DNA of 64,000 bases from Eutreptiella sp. 'Long Island Sound 2002' (lineage: Eukaryota > Euglenozoa > Euglenophyceae > Eutreptiales > Eutreptiaceae), in the NCBI GenBank assembly GCA_964036045.1, contig OZ038382.1, forward strand, positions 85,721,918 to 85,785,917. Direction: 5' to 3'. The notes under the pieces are model-generated. The model saw nothing but the letters and a program-made list of their open reading frames with translations, was not told the origin of the DNA and did no database searches. Numbering within the stretch: position 1 is the first letter of the stretch; the number at the start of each line of letters is the position of its first letter. The translations under genes were made by a program, and so were the position numbers. Positions 42,719 through 54,346 of this stretch are shown piece after piece.

Positions 42719-43209
42719 GTTGACAGTCAGAAACAGTGCCAAGCCCCTTCAGTTTTGCATTCTCAACCATACTGTTCTCGTATTCGCTAAAAGCGCTTCA
42801 CATATGCATTATCGACGACAATTTTAACCCTTTTCAATGTTATGCTTCCTTCAATACAGGCTTTCTCCTTATCGCAGAATGGCAAGCCCCGCCAAAAAAA
42901 AAGCCGAGGAACGAGAAGATACCGGCTATGACCCTGGGACCTCAGGATCGGAGGCTGAAACACCAAAGAAGGTGCGTAAGAAGAAGGAAACACCAGATCC
43001 TGGCTTAACCTTGGGTACTGACATCGAGGACCACCTGAAACCGGATGGGAGGCAGGTGGGAGTGGAGCTGGACAACGTGAGAACCGACCAGGAGAAGACA
43101 AAGAGGCAGATTAGACGGAAAGATACGAAGTTACTGCAGAAGCGTATTGAGTCACTCGAAGCAGCACCGCCAACAGACCCATTACAAGTCGTTCTCTGGG
43201 AAGATAATA

Positions 43210-43282
43210 GTATGTTGCCAACCGACTGTTTGCTCTTCTCGTTGCGCGAGCCCTCGCGCATAGACGTGTCTCATATTTGCAG
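43210..43282 (+). other. Gene Y intron 1, with palindrome
   Basis: GTATGT...TTTGCAG, 73 bp. Dyad TGCGCGAG-CC-CTCGCGCA at 43,243-43,260, in the middle of the intron. Confidence 0.8.
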
Positions 43283-43644
43283 ATGGCGATCATTGGTGTT
43301 CATCTGGACAGCACAGCGTGGAAGCGATTGCGAAGATTCGGGAGAAGCGACGCACAGCGTGTGTGGATCTGCAGCAGTGGCATACTACATGCATCGCCGA
43401 TATTCTGAAGCCTACGACACCGTGGGCCTTCCGTGCAAAGCTGGCGGGACAAGCACAAGGAAGCGCACAAGACGTTGAGCCAATACCGCTGTATGAGGCA
43501 GCAGATAACCTCTTTGGATGTGTTGAAGATCAGCGGCGGCGAGGCCTGGCTGACACGTACAGCAATCTCAAGATCGCCATTGTGGATGCTGTGCAGATGA
43601 GTGCCCTGGTTCCAACCGCTGAACTGAAGCAGCCTGGTCAATTT

Positions 43645-43715
43645 GTATGTTCATTAGTCGTTGTTTCGATGCTGTTCGTTGCGCGAGGCCTGGCGCATAA
43701 CGTTGTCACTTTCAG
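43645..43715 (+). other. Gene Y intron 2, with imperfect palindrome
   Basis: GTATGT...TTTCAG, 71 bp. Dyad TGCGCGAGGCCTGGCGCA at 43,680-43,697, one mismatch pair. Confidence 0.75.
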
Positions 43716-44013
43716 GACAAGACGTATAAATTGTGAAAAGATTTTATGACGTTTGCCTATAATGCTGGTCCCGAAGCTGTGAAAGGTCTGCAGAAGGTCC
43801 ACGACAAAGGGGAGAAACTCACGAAGAACGCGCTGAAGAAACTGGACGGGATCCTGTTGCCGGAGTTCTACAAGAAAGTAACAGAAGTGATGCAGGAAGA
43901 AAAAACAACTCTTAAATCCTTGCCGAAGTCGATTGACGACATCATCCTTGACCAGTGGGTCTCAATGCATCTGGACCACCCGCACAACGGCCAGAACGTT
44001 CGACCTGGGAAAG

Positions 44014-44087
44014 GTGTGTACCATCGACGCGACGTGGGTTCCGCTTCTGCATTTGTGCGCCGCACTTTCTCCATTTCTGTTCTTTAG
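44014..44087 (+). other. Gene Y intron 3, without palindrome
   Basis: GTGTGT...TTCTTTAG, 74 bp, phase 1; removal joins 'RPGK-A-KDMRTRKEV'. It lacks the GCGCGAGG dyad. Confidence 0.65.
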
Positions 44088-44788
44088 CCAAAGACATGCG
44101 GACCCGCAAAGAGGTTGCTGCACTTGGAAGGCCTGCCCTGAAGATGACTCTTGGTACATGGGGCTTTTGGCGGTAACCTGAAGGCAAAAGTCGCAGTCCA
44201 TGGCCGGCATGGAAATCCATGATTCGCGCACCACTGTGGCAGGTGGCAGAGAAAGGCAAGCCCGCCTCCATGAAAATCCTCGACGTCCAAAAACTCCTGG
44301 GTCAAGAGCCTACCAAGAGCCGTGTGTTCCCCCCAGCTGCTGGCATTACTGATGACTTCAAGACAGTGGAACAGCAGGATCCATTACTGTCAAGTCAAAC
44401 TATCACAATTAAGGCGACCCAAATTGCAGCGTTGGCCCACGATCCCCCGAGGCGGTTTATTGAGATTGACAAGAACCTGATTGTCATCAACGGCGACATA
44501 TTTGAACATCCTGCTCCTTGAATGATGTGCCCAGCCTGGCTGTATGAAGAGATGGCGCATGCGGATACCCTTATCTGCGGCTCTCAAACTGTTGTTGACA
44601 ACATGTTCGACGTGCTGGAGACGGAAACAGATAGGCGTCTCAACGATGATTTCAACGCGCCGCGCATGGCTAACATGTTGCGTGTTCCCATCTTCAGTTG
44701 GCCAGTCAAACCGAAGCTTGCAGGGGATCCTACAACGTTTGACGTTTGCTGGTTGCTGATTTCGTCACCGGATAGCTGGTCGAGAAAG

Positions 44789-44855
44789 GTATAATTCCCT
44801 CATTACGTCCGCTCTTTGCGTGAGGCCTCACGCAAAAACTTCTCCCTGATTGCAG
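44789..44855 (+). other. Gene Y intron 4, with base-changed but perfect palindrome
   Basis: GTATAA...TTGCAG, 67 bp. The dyad at 44,815-44,836 has arms TTTGCGTGAGG/CCTCACGCAAA: both arms carry the paired change C-to-T and G-to-A relative to the other copies. Confidence 0.85.
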
Positions 44856-45665
44856 ATTCCGAATTATCTGACGTTTGGACCTACGCAAGTAGAGGGGATC
44901 GATCCTGTTGAATTTGGCGGTCACCTTCCGATAACGACGGTTATGTGGTATTTCGACACTCACCTCTTTTACCTGAAGCAGGAGGAGAGCTTCAAGCCTG
45001 CGTTTGTGTTCATTGATCATCCGCCGGATCTGGTGTGCAAGATCGCGTCCATCGAGCCGGATTCTCGCATGTACCTTCTTGGTGTTACCTCCGACAATGT
45101 CTCTGATTGGGTCAACAGAGTGCAGACTCGGTTGAACCACGTCTTGACACAAGGGTTGAAACTGGACGCGTCTGGTGATTGGGAGCAGCAGGCCAACTGG
45201 TCAAACCGTGGTATACCCCTTTGGGCTCGCGATGACAAGGTGGGTTCTGATGCGTTGTCGCTGAAGGAGGAAGAGACTGTTGAGAAAGGTCAAGCTGCAG
45301 AAGCACTGGCCCCTGCAAAGCGGAACTCTACTGGTGGGGAATCAGCCCCCAAGAGGAAGAAGACTGCCTCCAAGCCTCAGGCAGCAAAGTCGGTTACCGG
45401 TGCAGAATCCGACGAGAGCGATGGGGATGAAGAGGAGGAGAGCAAGGAAGAAGAGGAGGAGGAAGCGCAGGTCTCCCAGGGCAAGGCAGCGAAGAAAGTG
45501 GCAGCGAAGCCGAGTTCCGAGGAGACCGGGGCCCGAGTTCCATTCAAGCAGCCAGACCGTCAGTCCCGACCAAGCACCGAGCCCGCAAAGCCACCGCCTA
45601 AGGGTAAGACGTCCGTTGCTAAGGCATTGGGTTCTAAGATGCAAACTGTTCCGAAGAAAAAGTAA

Positions 45666-48084
45666 TTTCTTCGCTTGCTCTTATATATTATGCGTGAGGG
45701 CTCGCAGTATGGATTCCTCTTCGACGACCTTTGTGCTGTCACCTTGTGCGGCACATGTTTCTCTGTGATGCATTTTATTGCGCTGTTGTGTTGGTGTTTG
45801 CGCAAGGAAGGGGTGCCAAAAAATGCTTCTTGTCGTGCAGCGTGCAACATGGTTTTTGGAAACTGGTTTTCCAAAAGATCGAAAGCTCATGGGTGTTTTT
45901 ATCGCAAAGCATAAGTGGTATAGGAAACAAAAAGTTGTGGTTTTCCCAAAAAAGGACTTCATTTAGGTGGAAATAAATCATTTTCCCGGGCAGTCGGTTT
46001 TGTTGAAAATAAAGGAAAATGGACCAGTTAATTGCTTTTCACAGGACTTTTGGTTCTTGTGTTTTAGGTCCCCCCCAAAAGGACTTTTTTTTCGCAGTGC
46101 CGTGGAGAGGCAGTTTTGGGCGCATTTTGACCATGCAACTTGAGCCGCCTAAGAAGGGTGGAGGTCCAGATTTTGCTACTGCGTGCGGGGACCCATCAGT
46201 GGTATCTATGCAGGAACGCGCCAGCGACAGGCAGAGACACCTCCGAGCGGGAATTGCGCAGCCGCACGGCAACGAGCGGCAGCAGCGCCCCCCAGCAGCA
46301 AGGGGTGCAGCGGCGCAGCAGCAGGTACAGCGGCACGTCCACGGGCAGCAGCGGCAACCGGCAGCACAGCGACGTGAGACGCAGCTACGGAGGCCTCTAC
46401 CGCAGAAGGTTCTGGCAAAGACGACAGCCCGCCGTGGCCCGTAAGGCCTTGGAGGGGAAGGGCAATTTGGGACGCGCCTCGACCACGAAGCTCCTCGTCA
46501 GAGGGACGGACCGCCTCGGCCAAAAAGTCCCTGGCGGCAAAAAAATCAAGGATGGGCCTCCACCCATAAGGTTCTGGCCATGGCGGCTACTTTTTCCCGG
46601 CCATCAGGCCCGGACAGCCCCCCCCCCTCCCACCCTCGAGCCCTCCCCCCCCATCCAGCCAGAGATTCAGGTCAGATAATCAAAATTTACGTGGGTCAAG
46701 TTGTGTACATACAGCAGTGGAGAGATCGTCCTGTTCAGCATCGCGGGGTTACATGTGTGCTGTTTGCCAAGCAAGTCAAGTGTTGGGGTGCTACACCCTT
46801 GCACGGGTCTTGCTCACCTTCCAGACACTTCCTCACCCCACTAAGAAAAACACTGATTCAGGCTGCGGAATTTTGACAGCCCGAGGGGGTCATCTTGTGC
46901 GACTCAAAGGGGTCTGCAGACGGTTGCTACAGACCTGAAGCCTTTTTAGTTACTTCAGTGGGCCCTCAAAGGGTCACTGGAAATTTACGGTACCAAGGTT
47001 TGACCCGTTTCAAATTTTTGGCGCGATTCCTGGTCGACCTCAGGAATCTAGTCCGTAGGCTGTGAGGGTTCTGACAGCCCCACTCCCTCCCCAAACATGT
47101 TCTTTTCACTTCTGAGACCCAGGCAGGCTATACAAGGTGCCGGCCCCCCTTTGATAAGGGTGCTGAGCGCAACGGTGGCGCTTGTTGCCCACCAATTGAC
47201 AACCACACGTCGTTGTGAGATCGACAGTGTGTCAGATTGACAGATTTTCACATGATCAGAGGGAACACCATATTTTGATGGCACAAGTACTACTTTTATT
47301 CAGCCCATGGCCGTGCCATTAAGCCTGTGAGGGGAGTATAGTAGAGCAGGACAAGAATGTCGGCATTGAATGAAAATGACGCAGAATTTGCGATTTCGTA
47401 TTTGGCAATCACAGAAGTCGCCTCGACATCTGTCCAGTGCATCGCGACATTGCGACATCCCGATCATGCATTTGAGAACTTAGTTTTTGTTTGCAGTGTA
47501 ATTTACTGAGCATCTATCTATTTGATTTTGTTGCTTTGATGTTCGTTATTGAATTGTTTTCAGAAACAATGGTGCATCATTCATGGATTGAGTCTTTGGA
47601 GTCAGTGCCTTTGCTCTTATTGTCGTTGCCGGTGTGTTCGCAAACAATCACGTGACATTCGAGAAAGGACTTCAATGATTCCCAAAAGTGGTTTTCGTCT
47701 TGGAGTTCTGTCGGATTGCACGCGGCCTGTTATTGAGGGGTCAGGGTATGGCAGAGTTATTGGTTTCGGTGCCAGTGGGTCTGAAAGTTTCTGGAACCAC
47801 ATCATGAGACGTGGAAGCATCAGTGCTCGTTAAGAAATGCATGCTTGTCGCGCGTGTGGCTGGACAGCGTGGAAAGAATAAATTAGAACGAAGAGAAAGA
47901 CGCACCAAAAGAAAAAAAAGGCAAAAATCGTTTTCTCTGACCTCAAATCCCCTCCATGAATTTTTGCGCCACTGTGTGGCGAGGTCAGCAGCAAATTCCA
48001 CACATCCAGACCTCAGCGGGAAAAGAGAAAAGAACCAGACAAGACAGTGTATCCCGTGCGTGCCCCGGCACCTAGCAACGTGCA
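45666..48084. other. Stretch downstream of gene Y, no gene assigned
   Basis: Starts with a degenerate TGCGTGAGGG-CTCGCA dyad (45,691-45,706) just after the gene Y stop. 46,240-46,400 is CAGCAG/GCGGCA-rich (poly-Gln/Ala/Arg in different frames). 46,610-46,660 is C-rich. 47,300-47,900 is AT-richer with a 94-codon frame lacking motifs. No other recognisable feature. Confidence 0.4.
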
Positions 48085-50290
48085 TGCCGTAGGACTAGGC
48101 CAACGCAGCGTGAACACAACGAACATCAGCGTAGAAAACAAAAGTATGTTCCGACGCGGCGAGGTATGTAGCCGCCAAGAGACCGACAAGCCCCAACAAG
48201 CACGACGCCGAAGAAGCACGAGACCAACACGGGCAAAGACAAATGGACGAATTCAAGATTGCACTACGGACGAGGCAAGGAAATACAAGGCAAACAAACA
48301 CCAAACAACAACACGTAAAAGCGCTTACTCTTGGGCGCCGCCAAAACCAACGAGTGGAGGCGCCAAGCTAAAACATCTCGCGCTAAATACCGACAAAACC
48401 TCGTCCCCATGCCCTTGTTTATTGATACCACATGATACCTTGCTCACGGTGCAAACCGAAGTGAAAGGGACCACGAGGCGGGGTGGACACCAAAAAGGAC
48501 ATGGCGACGCGTCATACCAACACACCAACAAAACAACAAGCCGCTAAGCAACACACGGCAACAAGATATGACACAAAACTACCCCACAAACACAACACAA
48601 CAAAACACAACAAACAACCATACAACACCACACGACAACGCAAAAAACCGCGTGCCAAGACACAACACGCAACCGAACGCCACACAACACCACCAAAAAC
48701 AACACAACACGACGCAACACAACGCCAGAACACGCGCACCGCCACAACACAACGAAAGAGCCATGCAACACCACACCAAAAACCACAACACAACAGCACT
48801 ACACGACACAACAATGGCGCACAACCAACATACCAACTACACAACACCACGCCACAGCGAGACACGACTCAAAACAACAAACCTGCCAACGCGACACACT
48901 ACACCAAAGCAAACAACCAAACAACGCCACACAACAACGCAAAATACTACACCACGCAACCAACCGCCACGCAACAACAGACAACACCGTGTGACATGAC
49001 ACGACGCCACATGACACAACACGGCACAACCCAACGCCACGCACCAACACACAACCCAACGCCACATGACGCATCACAACACCACAACACACGCAACGCC
49101 ACGACACAACGAAAGAGCCATACAACACCACGGCAGAGCACAACACCACACAATGTATTACGGCGCCACAGGACACAACAATGACGCACAACCAACATAC
49201 CAACTACACAACACGCCGCTAGACAACACACGACAAAGAGACGTGCCACAAAACAACGCCACAGAACGAAAACCACCGAAATCAACCAACGAGCAACCGT
49301 ACAACACAACGCAACAAACCACAAGGCAACACACCACAACGGACCGCCACACGACAGGCCACCACACCACACGACACGACATGGCACCACACAACACAAC
49401 ATGGCGTAACCCAACGCCAGCCAAACCCCAACGCGACAAAACACAATACCAAACACCACGACACAACGCTGCACCACGAAACGCGTAATGCAACACAAAC
49501 ACAAAGGGAAAAACCGCGCAACGCAGCAACACAACAATTGACGTAACCCGTGGAGCCCACCAGGTACCAACAGGCAACCCGACACACCACAACACACTGC
49601 AACGCCACATCACACCACGCAACGCAAACAGCACCACTTACCACAACCCCACACCCGACGCAACCACATACCACAACTACGACACAACCCGACATGACGC
49701 AACACACCACAACACACCACACAACATAACATCTACACAACACGTCGCAAGGCGACACACGACAACAACAAGCGATACAGGACAGCGTCACAAAACAAGG
49801 AACACCACCACCCAAGGAACGACCACACAACACCACAGAACACAACACAATACTACACCACACAACGAACCGCCACGAAACAACACACAACGCAACATGA
49901 CACGACCCGGCACAACACGACACCCAACGCTACACAACAAACCACCAAACACGCCACGACACAACACAAGGACACAACCATACAACACCACACGACCAAA
50001 CACAATCCTACTCAACACGACACAATAACACGTGACGCGACGCAGCGCCACACAACAAACCGCAACATTCTCCGAAAACAACGTGGCACAACCCGCCACG
50101 ACATGGCACGACGCAGCGCACCGCCTATGCCTGGCCTGTGTGCCGCAGCTCTTCCACATGGCACACGGGCCCCAAGGCCTGGAATAAAGGGCGCAGCGCA
50201 AAGGACGAACAGTGCTGAGACCAACAAGCTCCACTACAGGGGAAGGGCAGAACCCAGATGACACCGAAGCGAAGGCCAAGGCCAAGGGCA
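48085..50290 (+). repeat. CA-rich leader, copy 2 (inverted relative to copy 1)
   Basis: Reverse complement of 33,960-36,048. Shared landmarks run in the same order: the AAACAAAAGTATGTTCC region (48,133), the 'GCGCTAAATACCGACAAAACCTC' region (48,382), CA-rich repeats with 'CACAACCAACATACCAAC' at ~48,820 and ~49,185, and the AGAGCTGCGGCACAC equivalent at ~50,140. It ends next to 'CCCAGATGACACCGAAGC' (~50,255), which matches the start of the RING ORF of copy 1 ('NPxDTEAK'), after which the two diverge. Confidence 0.8.
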
Positions 50291-50562
50291 AGAGGTATGC
50301 CACCCACCCAGTATGTGGTACACAGGCACATGTAACAACACGCAGCATGAGGTACAGGCACATGCAGCACCTCAGCGCCCAAGTACATGGCGCACAAGAA
50401 AGACCACACACGCAACACAAACATAGGACATGATGGAGCAGGAGCGCCAGGACGACGACGCCCAGGGGGAACCCACAACACCCACCCCGAGCACGCGGAC
50501 AACAACAACGATCAGAGAGGGGGGACAACGCCGGGCTGACGCCAGTGACCTGGACAGCCCAG

Positions 50563-51070
50563 GCAACAAGAGCCGAGGACAAGCACCAGGCGCACACACC
50601 CCAAGCCCCACCCACACGGTGTACAGCGCACACCGGGGTACAACCACCCAATGGCACACGGGCCATTACCCCAGCACCACCGACACAACCGGGCCCCAAG
50701 GAGGGAGGGCTACAGGGGAGCGAACAACAAGACGACAACTGGTGGACCCAGAACCAGACCACACCACATCACAACGTACCGACTACAGCGCCCGCGCCAC
50801 AGACCGGACCGCAAGCACCACATCACGCCAGGACCGCACGGAGTATAGCACCCAAAATACAGACTACAGTCACATACCGCGGCGCGACACCAACCACCAC
50901 GACAGCCCCAGCTATAGGAGCCGAGGACGAGCACCAGACGCATACACCCGAGCCCCACCCACACGGTGTACAGCACACAGCGGGAAGAACCTCGATCAAC
51001 CCACGCAGCGACCCAATGGCACACCGACCACTGCCCCGGGACGGCCGACACAACCGGGCCCCAGGGGCAG
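50563..51070 (+). repeat. Two-copy tandem repeat, ~348-bp spacing
   Basis: 50,563-50,705 ('AGAGCCGAGGACAAGCACCAG' region to 'CACAACCGGGCCCCAAGG') recurs at 50,913-51,065. It is part of a Thr/Pro/Arg-rich open frame (50,430-51,260) downstream of leader copy 2, probably the decayed body of the same family as the RING ORF. Confidence 0.75.
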
Positions 51071-51130
51071 AGGGCAACCGGAGGGCAGAGCGCACAGCGA
51101 CGGTCTGGACCTGAAGCGGTACCAAGAACC

Positions 51131-51209
51131 TATGGCCCATGGTAGGGAGGCCTGTGAGCCGTCACACCTGTTATGGCCCATGGCCCGGAGGCCTGTGAGC
51201 CGTCATACC
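51131..51209. repeat. 41-bp tandem duplication
   Basis: TATGGCCCATGG...GGAGGCCTGTGAGCCGTCA occurs twice in succession at 51,131 and 51,172. Confidence 0.85.
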
Positions 51210-51277
51210 CGTGCGGAAGCCGTTGACACCGGCTGTCAGCGGGATATCCCTGTTCTCTAACCCGCGAAATCTGGAAT

Positions 51278-51352
51278 CCGATTTCTAACCATTAAATCGA
51301 TGTGGAATTACCATAATTTTACTGTCTTGGTCGATTTGCGGTTAGAAATCGG
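51278..51352. repeat. Long hairpin with two stacked stems
   Basis: CCGATTTCTAACC (51,278-51,290) pairs perfectly with GGTTAGAAATCGG (51,340-51,352). Inside, AAATCGA (51,294-51,300) pairs with TCGATTT (51,331-51,337). No known element matches it in my reading. Confidence 0.75.
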
Positions 51353-54346
51353 TGAAATACCCGATTTCTACCGCGATTTCTAATTGTCGTGATATTGCCG
51401 CCTGACGTCGCCTGTTCCGTGCTCTGCATTAGATCATTCTGTAAAATGATTTCTCTTGAAGTTAAGACTGAAAAACTCTTCGAGTGATCCGCAATTTTTT
51501 CCTTGATAGAACGCATCGCGTCCCAGATTTTTCACAGAAAATCTGGGCGGCCGAAGGCGCTTTGAACCCCCAAGTGGAATAACAAGGGTTACGAGCGTTC
51601 CAGCGCCCAAGGACGGATTAACGTGCCTCGTAGGCACTGTGTATGCTGTTTTGCCCCCCATAGTCATAGGATGAGGCCAAGGGATCCCAACTCCATAGGC
51701 CCATAGGGTTATTTATTTTGAGTGTTCTCCAAGAAGCGCGCTTTTTCACGTACTTGGCGTCCAAGTACGTGTAGAAGTATGTTGAGTTGGCGTTTTCTCT
51801 CCATCTTTGCTTGCCTCTACATCCGGGGCATATCACTTGTCTTCCCCGGATAGTACATATATGATCTCCATATATGTATTGGCAACATATTTTGCGTGCA
51901 TGCTGAAATTCGGCTTTCCGAAAGGAGGTCGATTTTCGACCAAAGCACTTGCATGCGTGTTAAGGGACCAAAGTTACTCTAGAATATAGGCACCCTTTGA
52001 TTCTAGGCCACTAGGTTGGGTGTAGAAGGCGAGGGTAGGGTTGTATGCCATATTTGGTGTCATATCACGTGCCCATTTGGCGGGTGCATCATTCCAAGAC
52101 TAACCCGCCAATGGACCCCATATCGCACGAGGCCCTTCATTGTACTCCCAACCAACACTCGCAAGCCTAACCTTTGTGAAGGGACGCTTGTGGAGCGCTC
52201 CTGAAGCGATGCGCTGCGAGCAAGGTGTGTTCTTTGCAATATTCCATCTTTGCATGTGCCCACTTGGGAGGCAGCGCGCGCGACCTTTCAAAGCGCCCCA
52301 AGTGGAGCACATATGTGGAATCGAAGGTCATTGGTGTCGAGTCATTGTGTTTAGAAGGATTGGTCGATTACTCAATCCAAGCTGAAGATATTATAATATA
52401 TTTGTGTAGTTTTCAATGCACTTTTGCGTGTTTTTCCGCCAATTTTGCTGTTTTTTGCGCGTCATGATGTCAAGTGGCGACCATGTATCTCAACGTTGCG
52501 CCCAATTGACATCATGACCCAAATTTGTTTTGAGGGTACATACTTCGGTGCCCAACATATCTTGGACCCGGCAAACAACTCCCCTTGGGCTTGGCATACC
52601 GTGGCCGCCATGTTGGCGATTTGGGACAATCCCAAATCATGGGCTCACTTGGCGACCCTGCCATTCCCAAAACCGGAGGGGTTTGGGCGACGCCGGAAAG
52701 ATATGTTGGACGCATATGACCTGATACCAATCCTATGGCACACTCGGGTCCAAGTCGGTCATGTGCCTCATTTGCCGCAACCATGAGTGTGCGCATTTTC
52801 GGCCATTTGGAGCAATTTTCCACATTTTCTGCCCGCCGTGCACCATGTTCAGCCCCCTCGTGCACGCCGGACGCATGGACCAATGGACCATATATGACAT
52901 GGGTGTTATGTATATTGGTCACCATGGTTCGCACACCACGTGGGCGAAGCGGAGCAACCTTCGTCAAGCTGCTAGCCCAAAGTGAGTGTGGACAATTTTG
53001 CCATTTTGGCATTTGTGGACCCAATCGGGATTGTGACCACGCCGAGTGGCATGGAGGTCTTTGGGAGCCAAAGTCATGGGAGTCTCAGTTGGACTCCTGG
53101 TGGATCGCGTATGGTATGGCGGATTGGATCCCCAAGCTGGCTTGGAGATATACTATTGAGAGCACCCTCGATTTGGGCTCATTTTGAGCAGCCAAAATGA
53201 CCCCCTTTTGGGACCCCAATTTCACCCCTCCGTGTGGTCAATGGACGGCCCCATATCTCTATTCCCACATGAAGCCCGGACCCAATTTCAAGTCGTACAC
53301 TCAGATATAGGTCTGAGGTCGTGCCTCCTATCCTGTGGGTCATTGGCCTTGCCCTGGCCGGGCGAGCCAGGCGTGGGAATGACGCCAATTTTGGTGATTT
53401 TGGCATCATGGCCCCACCTGACGAACCCGTGGTACCCTGATGCCGGGACCACAGAGGGAACCAGGTTGGGTGAGGGCTCCAGGGAGCTGGTACGTGAAGG
53501 GCATAGAGTCAGTTGCCTCGTCCCTACCTCTGGCGGGTCCAGAGGAGGGGTCAATTTCGGATTTTTCGGAGCTAATATCAGTTTGGGCTGAAACAGCCCA
53601 TTTTCAGCTACCAACTCCTAGGGGATAATGGCGGGGCCTTATCTCCGGCTCAGAGGGGACTTGGGACCTGCCGTTAAGGGAGCATGGGAGCCACTGTCAG
53701 TTAGCCTTGGAGCCCCTTGGTTCCCAGGAACTCGCCTGTGGCTGGGCGGGACACCTCCTCCATTGGCAGGGTTTCAGGGTCCGGACTGAGCAGGGCATGG
53801 GTTGTGTTTGAGCCCCTGCCCCGACCAGCCACTAAAAGGGTCGGACCTGGGATTGGGATATGAGTTGGGACTGAGTGTCTATTGTCTTGTGCGGCCCTTA
53901 TCTCAGTCCAGTCTTAGCCCCATGTGTACATATCCTGATGTGTTGCTGTACATACTTTTGTTCCCTTGTTTCAGAGTGGCAAGGATCCTGAAACGCTTTG
54001 TCACATGACACGAGCGTGATGATGCCCCTGTGAGCGCAGTGCTTTGCCTGCCTGCTTGCTTGCGCGTGTCCACTGCAGCGTCCCGCAGCCAGGCTTTCAC
54101 GGGAACGCGTCAAAAGCAATTCACCGCCGCGGGGTTACCCATCCCTCGCGTGCCACTCGCGGCAACCAACCCGGAGCACCACGGGCTTCGCAGCGCCGCC
54201 CGGCAACAGCGCTGAGTCCGTGAAGGAGTAGCTGCGACCGGAACTCCGACATCAACGAGTTCCTTCGGCCAACCAGCAAGGCCGCACTCCCAGCTACAGC
54301 AACCGCCTCAACAACCACCCCCAGGACCGGTCCATCGAGGGGAACG
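51353..54346. other. Unassigned stretch, leading into element 3
   Basis: 51.4-52.5 kb is AT-richer, with a CATATATGATCTCCATATATG string near 51,850. 52.5-53.6 kb has recurrent 'TTTTGGC/CCCAAATT'-type words without a clear unit. 53.6-54.35 kb probably contains the 5' LTR and leader of element 3, but without the matching 3' copy I cannot place borders, and I find no clear primer-binding site. Confidence 0.4.

Larger units (their letters stand above)
42879..45665 (+). pseudogene. Gene Y: five-exon gene, possible ParB-like domain, acidic/basic tail
   Basis: Exons 42,879-43,209, 43,283-43,644, 43,716-44,013, 44,088-44,788 and 44,856-45,665, joined in frame across GT-AG introns of 73, 71, 74 and 67 bp. 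It starts Lys/Glu-rich. Exons 1-2 carry 'WEDNNGDHWCSSGQHSVEAI', reminiscent of the ParB/Srx 'GxHR' region (tentative). The middle is helical, and exon 5 has 'PNYLTFGPTQVEG' followed by a Lys/Glu/Ser tail ('SDESDGDEEEESKEEEEEE'), a nuclear-type tail. Three in-frame stops remain (TGA 43,734; TAA ~44,174; TGA ~44,519), yet all splice sites are intact and there are no frameshifts, so decay is recent or the model is incomplete near these points. Three of four introns carry the palindrome. Confidence 0.6.

Noticed and set aside
40579-45665. Variant nuclear genetic code (TAA/TAG as Gln, TGA as Trp), suggested by in-frame stops at plausible Gln/Trp positions in gene Y, elements 2 and 3 and family A.
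   Set aside because: Element 1 pol (~1,484 codons), its gag (~1,108 codons) and element 2 gag-pol (1,422 codons) contain none of the three stops internally, which would be very unlikely if any were common sense codons. Decay explains the rest.
33960-50290. A single 16-kb DNA transposon with 2-kb terminal inverted repeats carrying genes X and Y.
   Set aside because: The inner edge of copy 1 abuts a family A gypsy fragment that is not part of such a unit, ORFs run outward from the leaders, and no target duplication is seen. Two separate insertions are simpler; kept only as an alternative in Findings.
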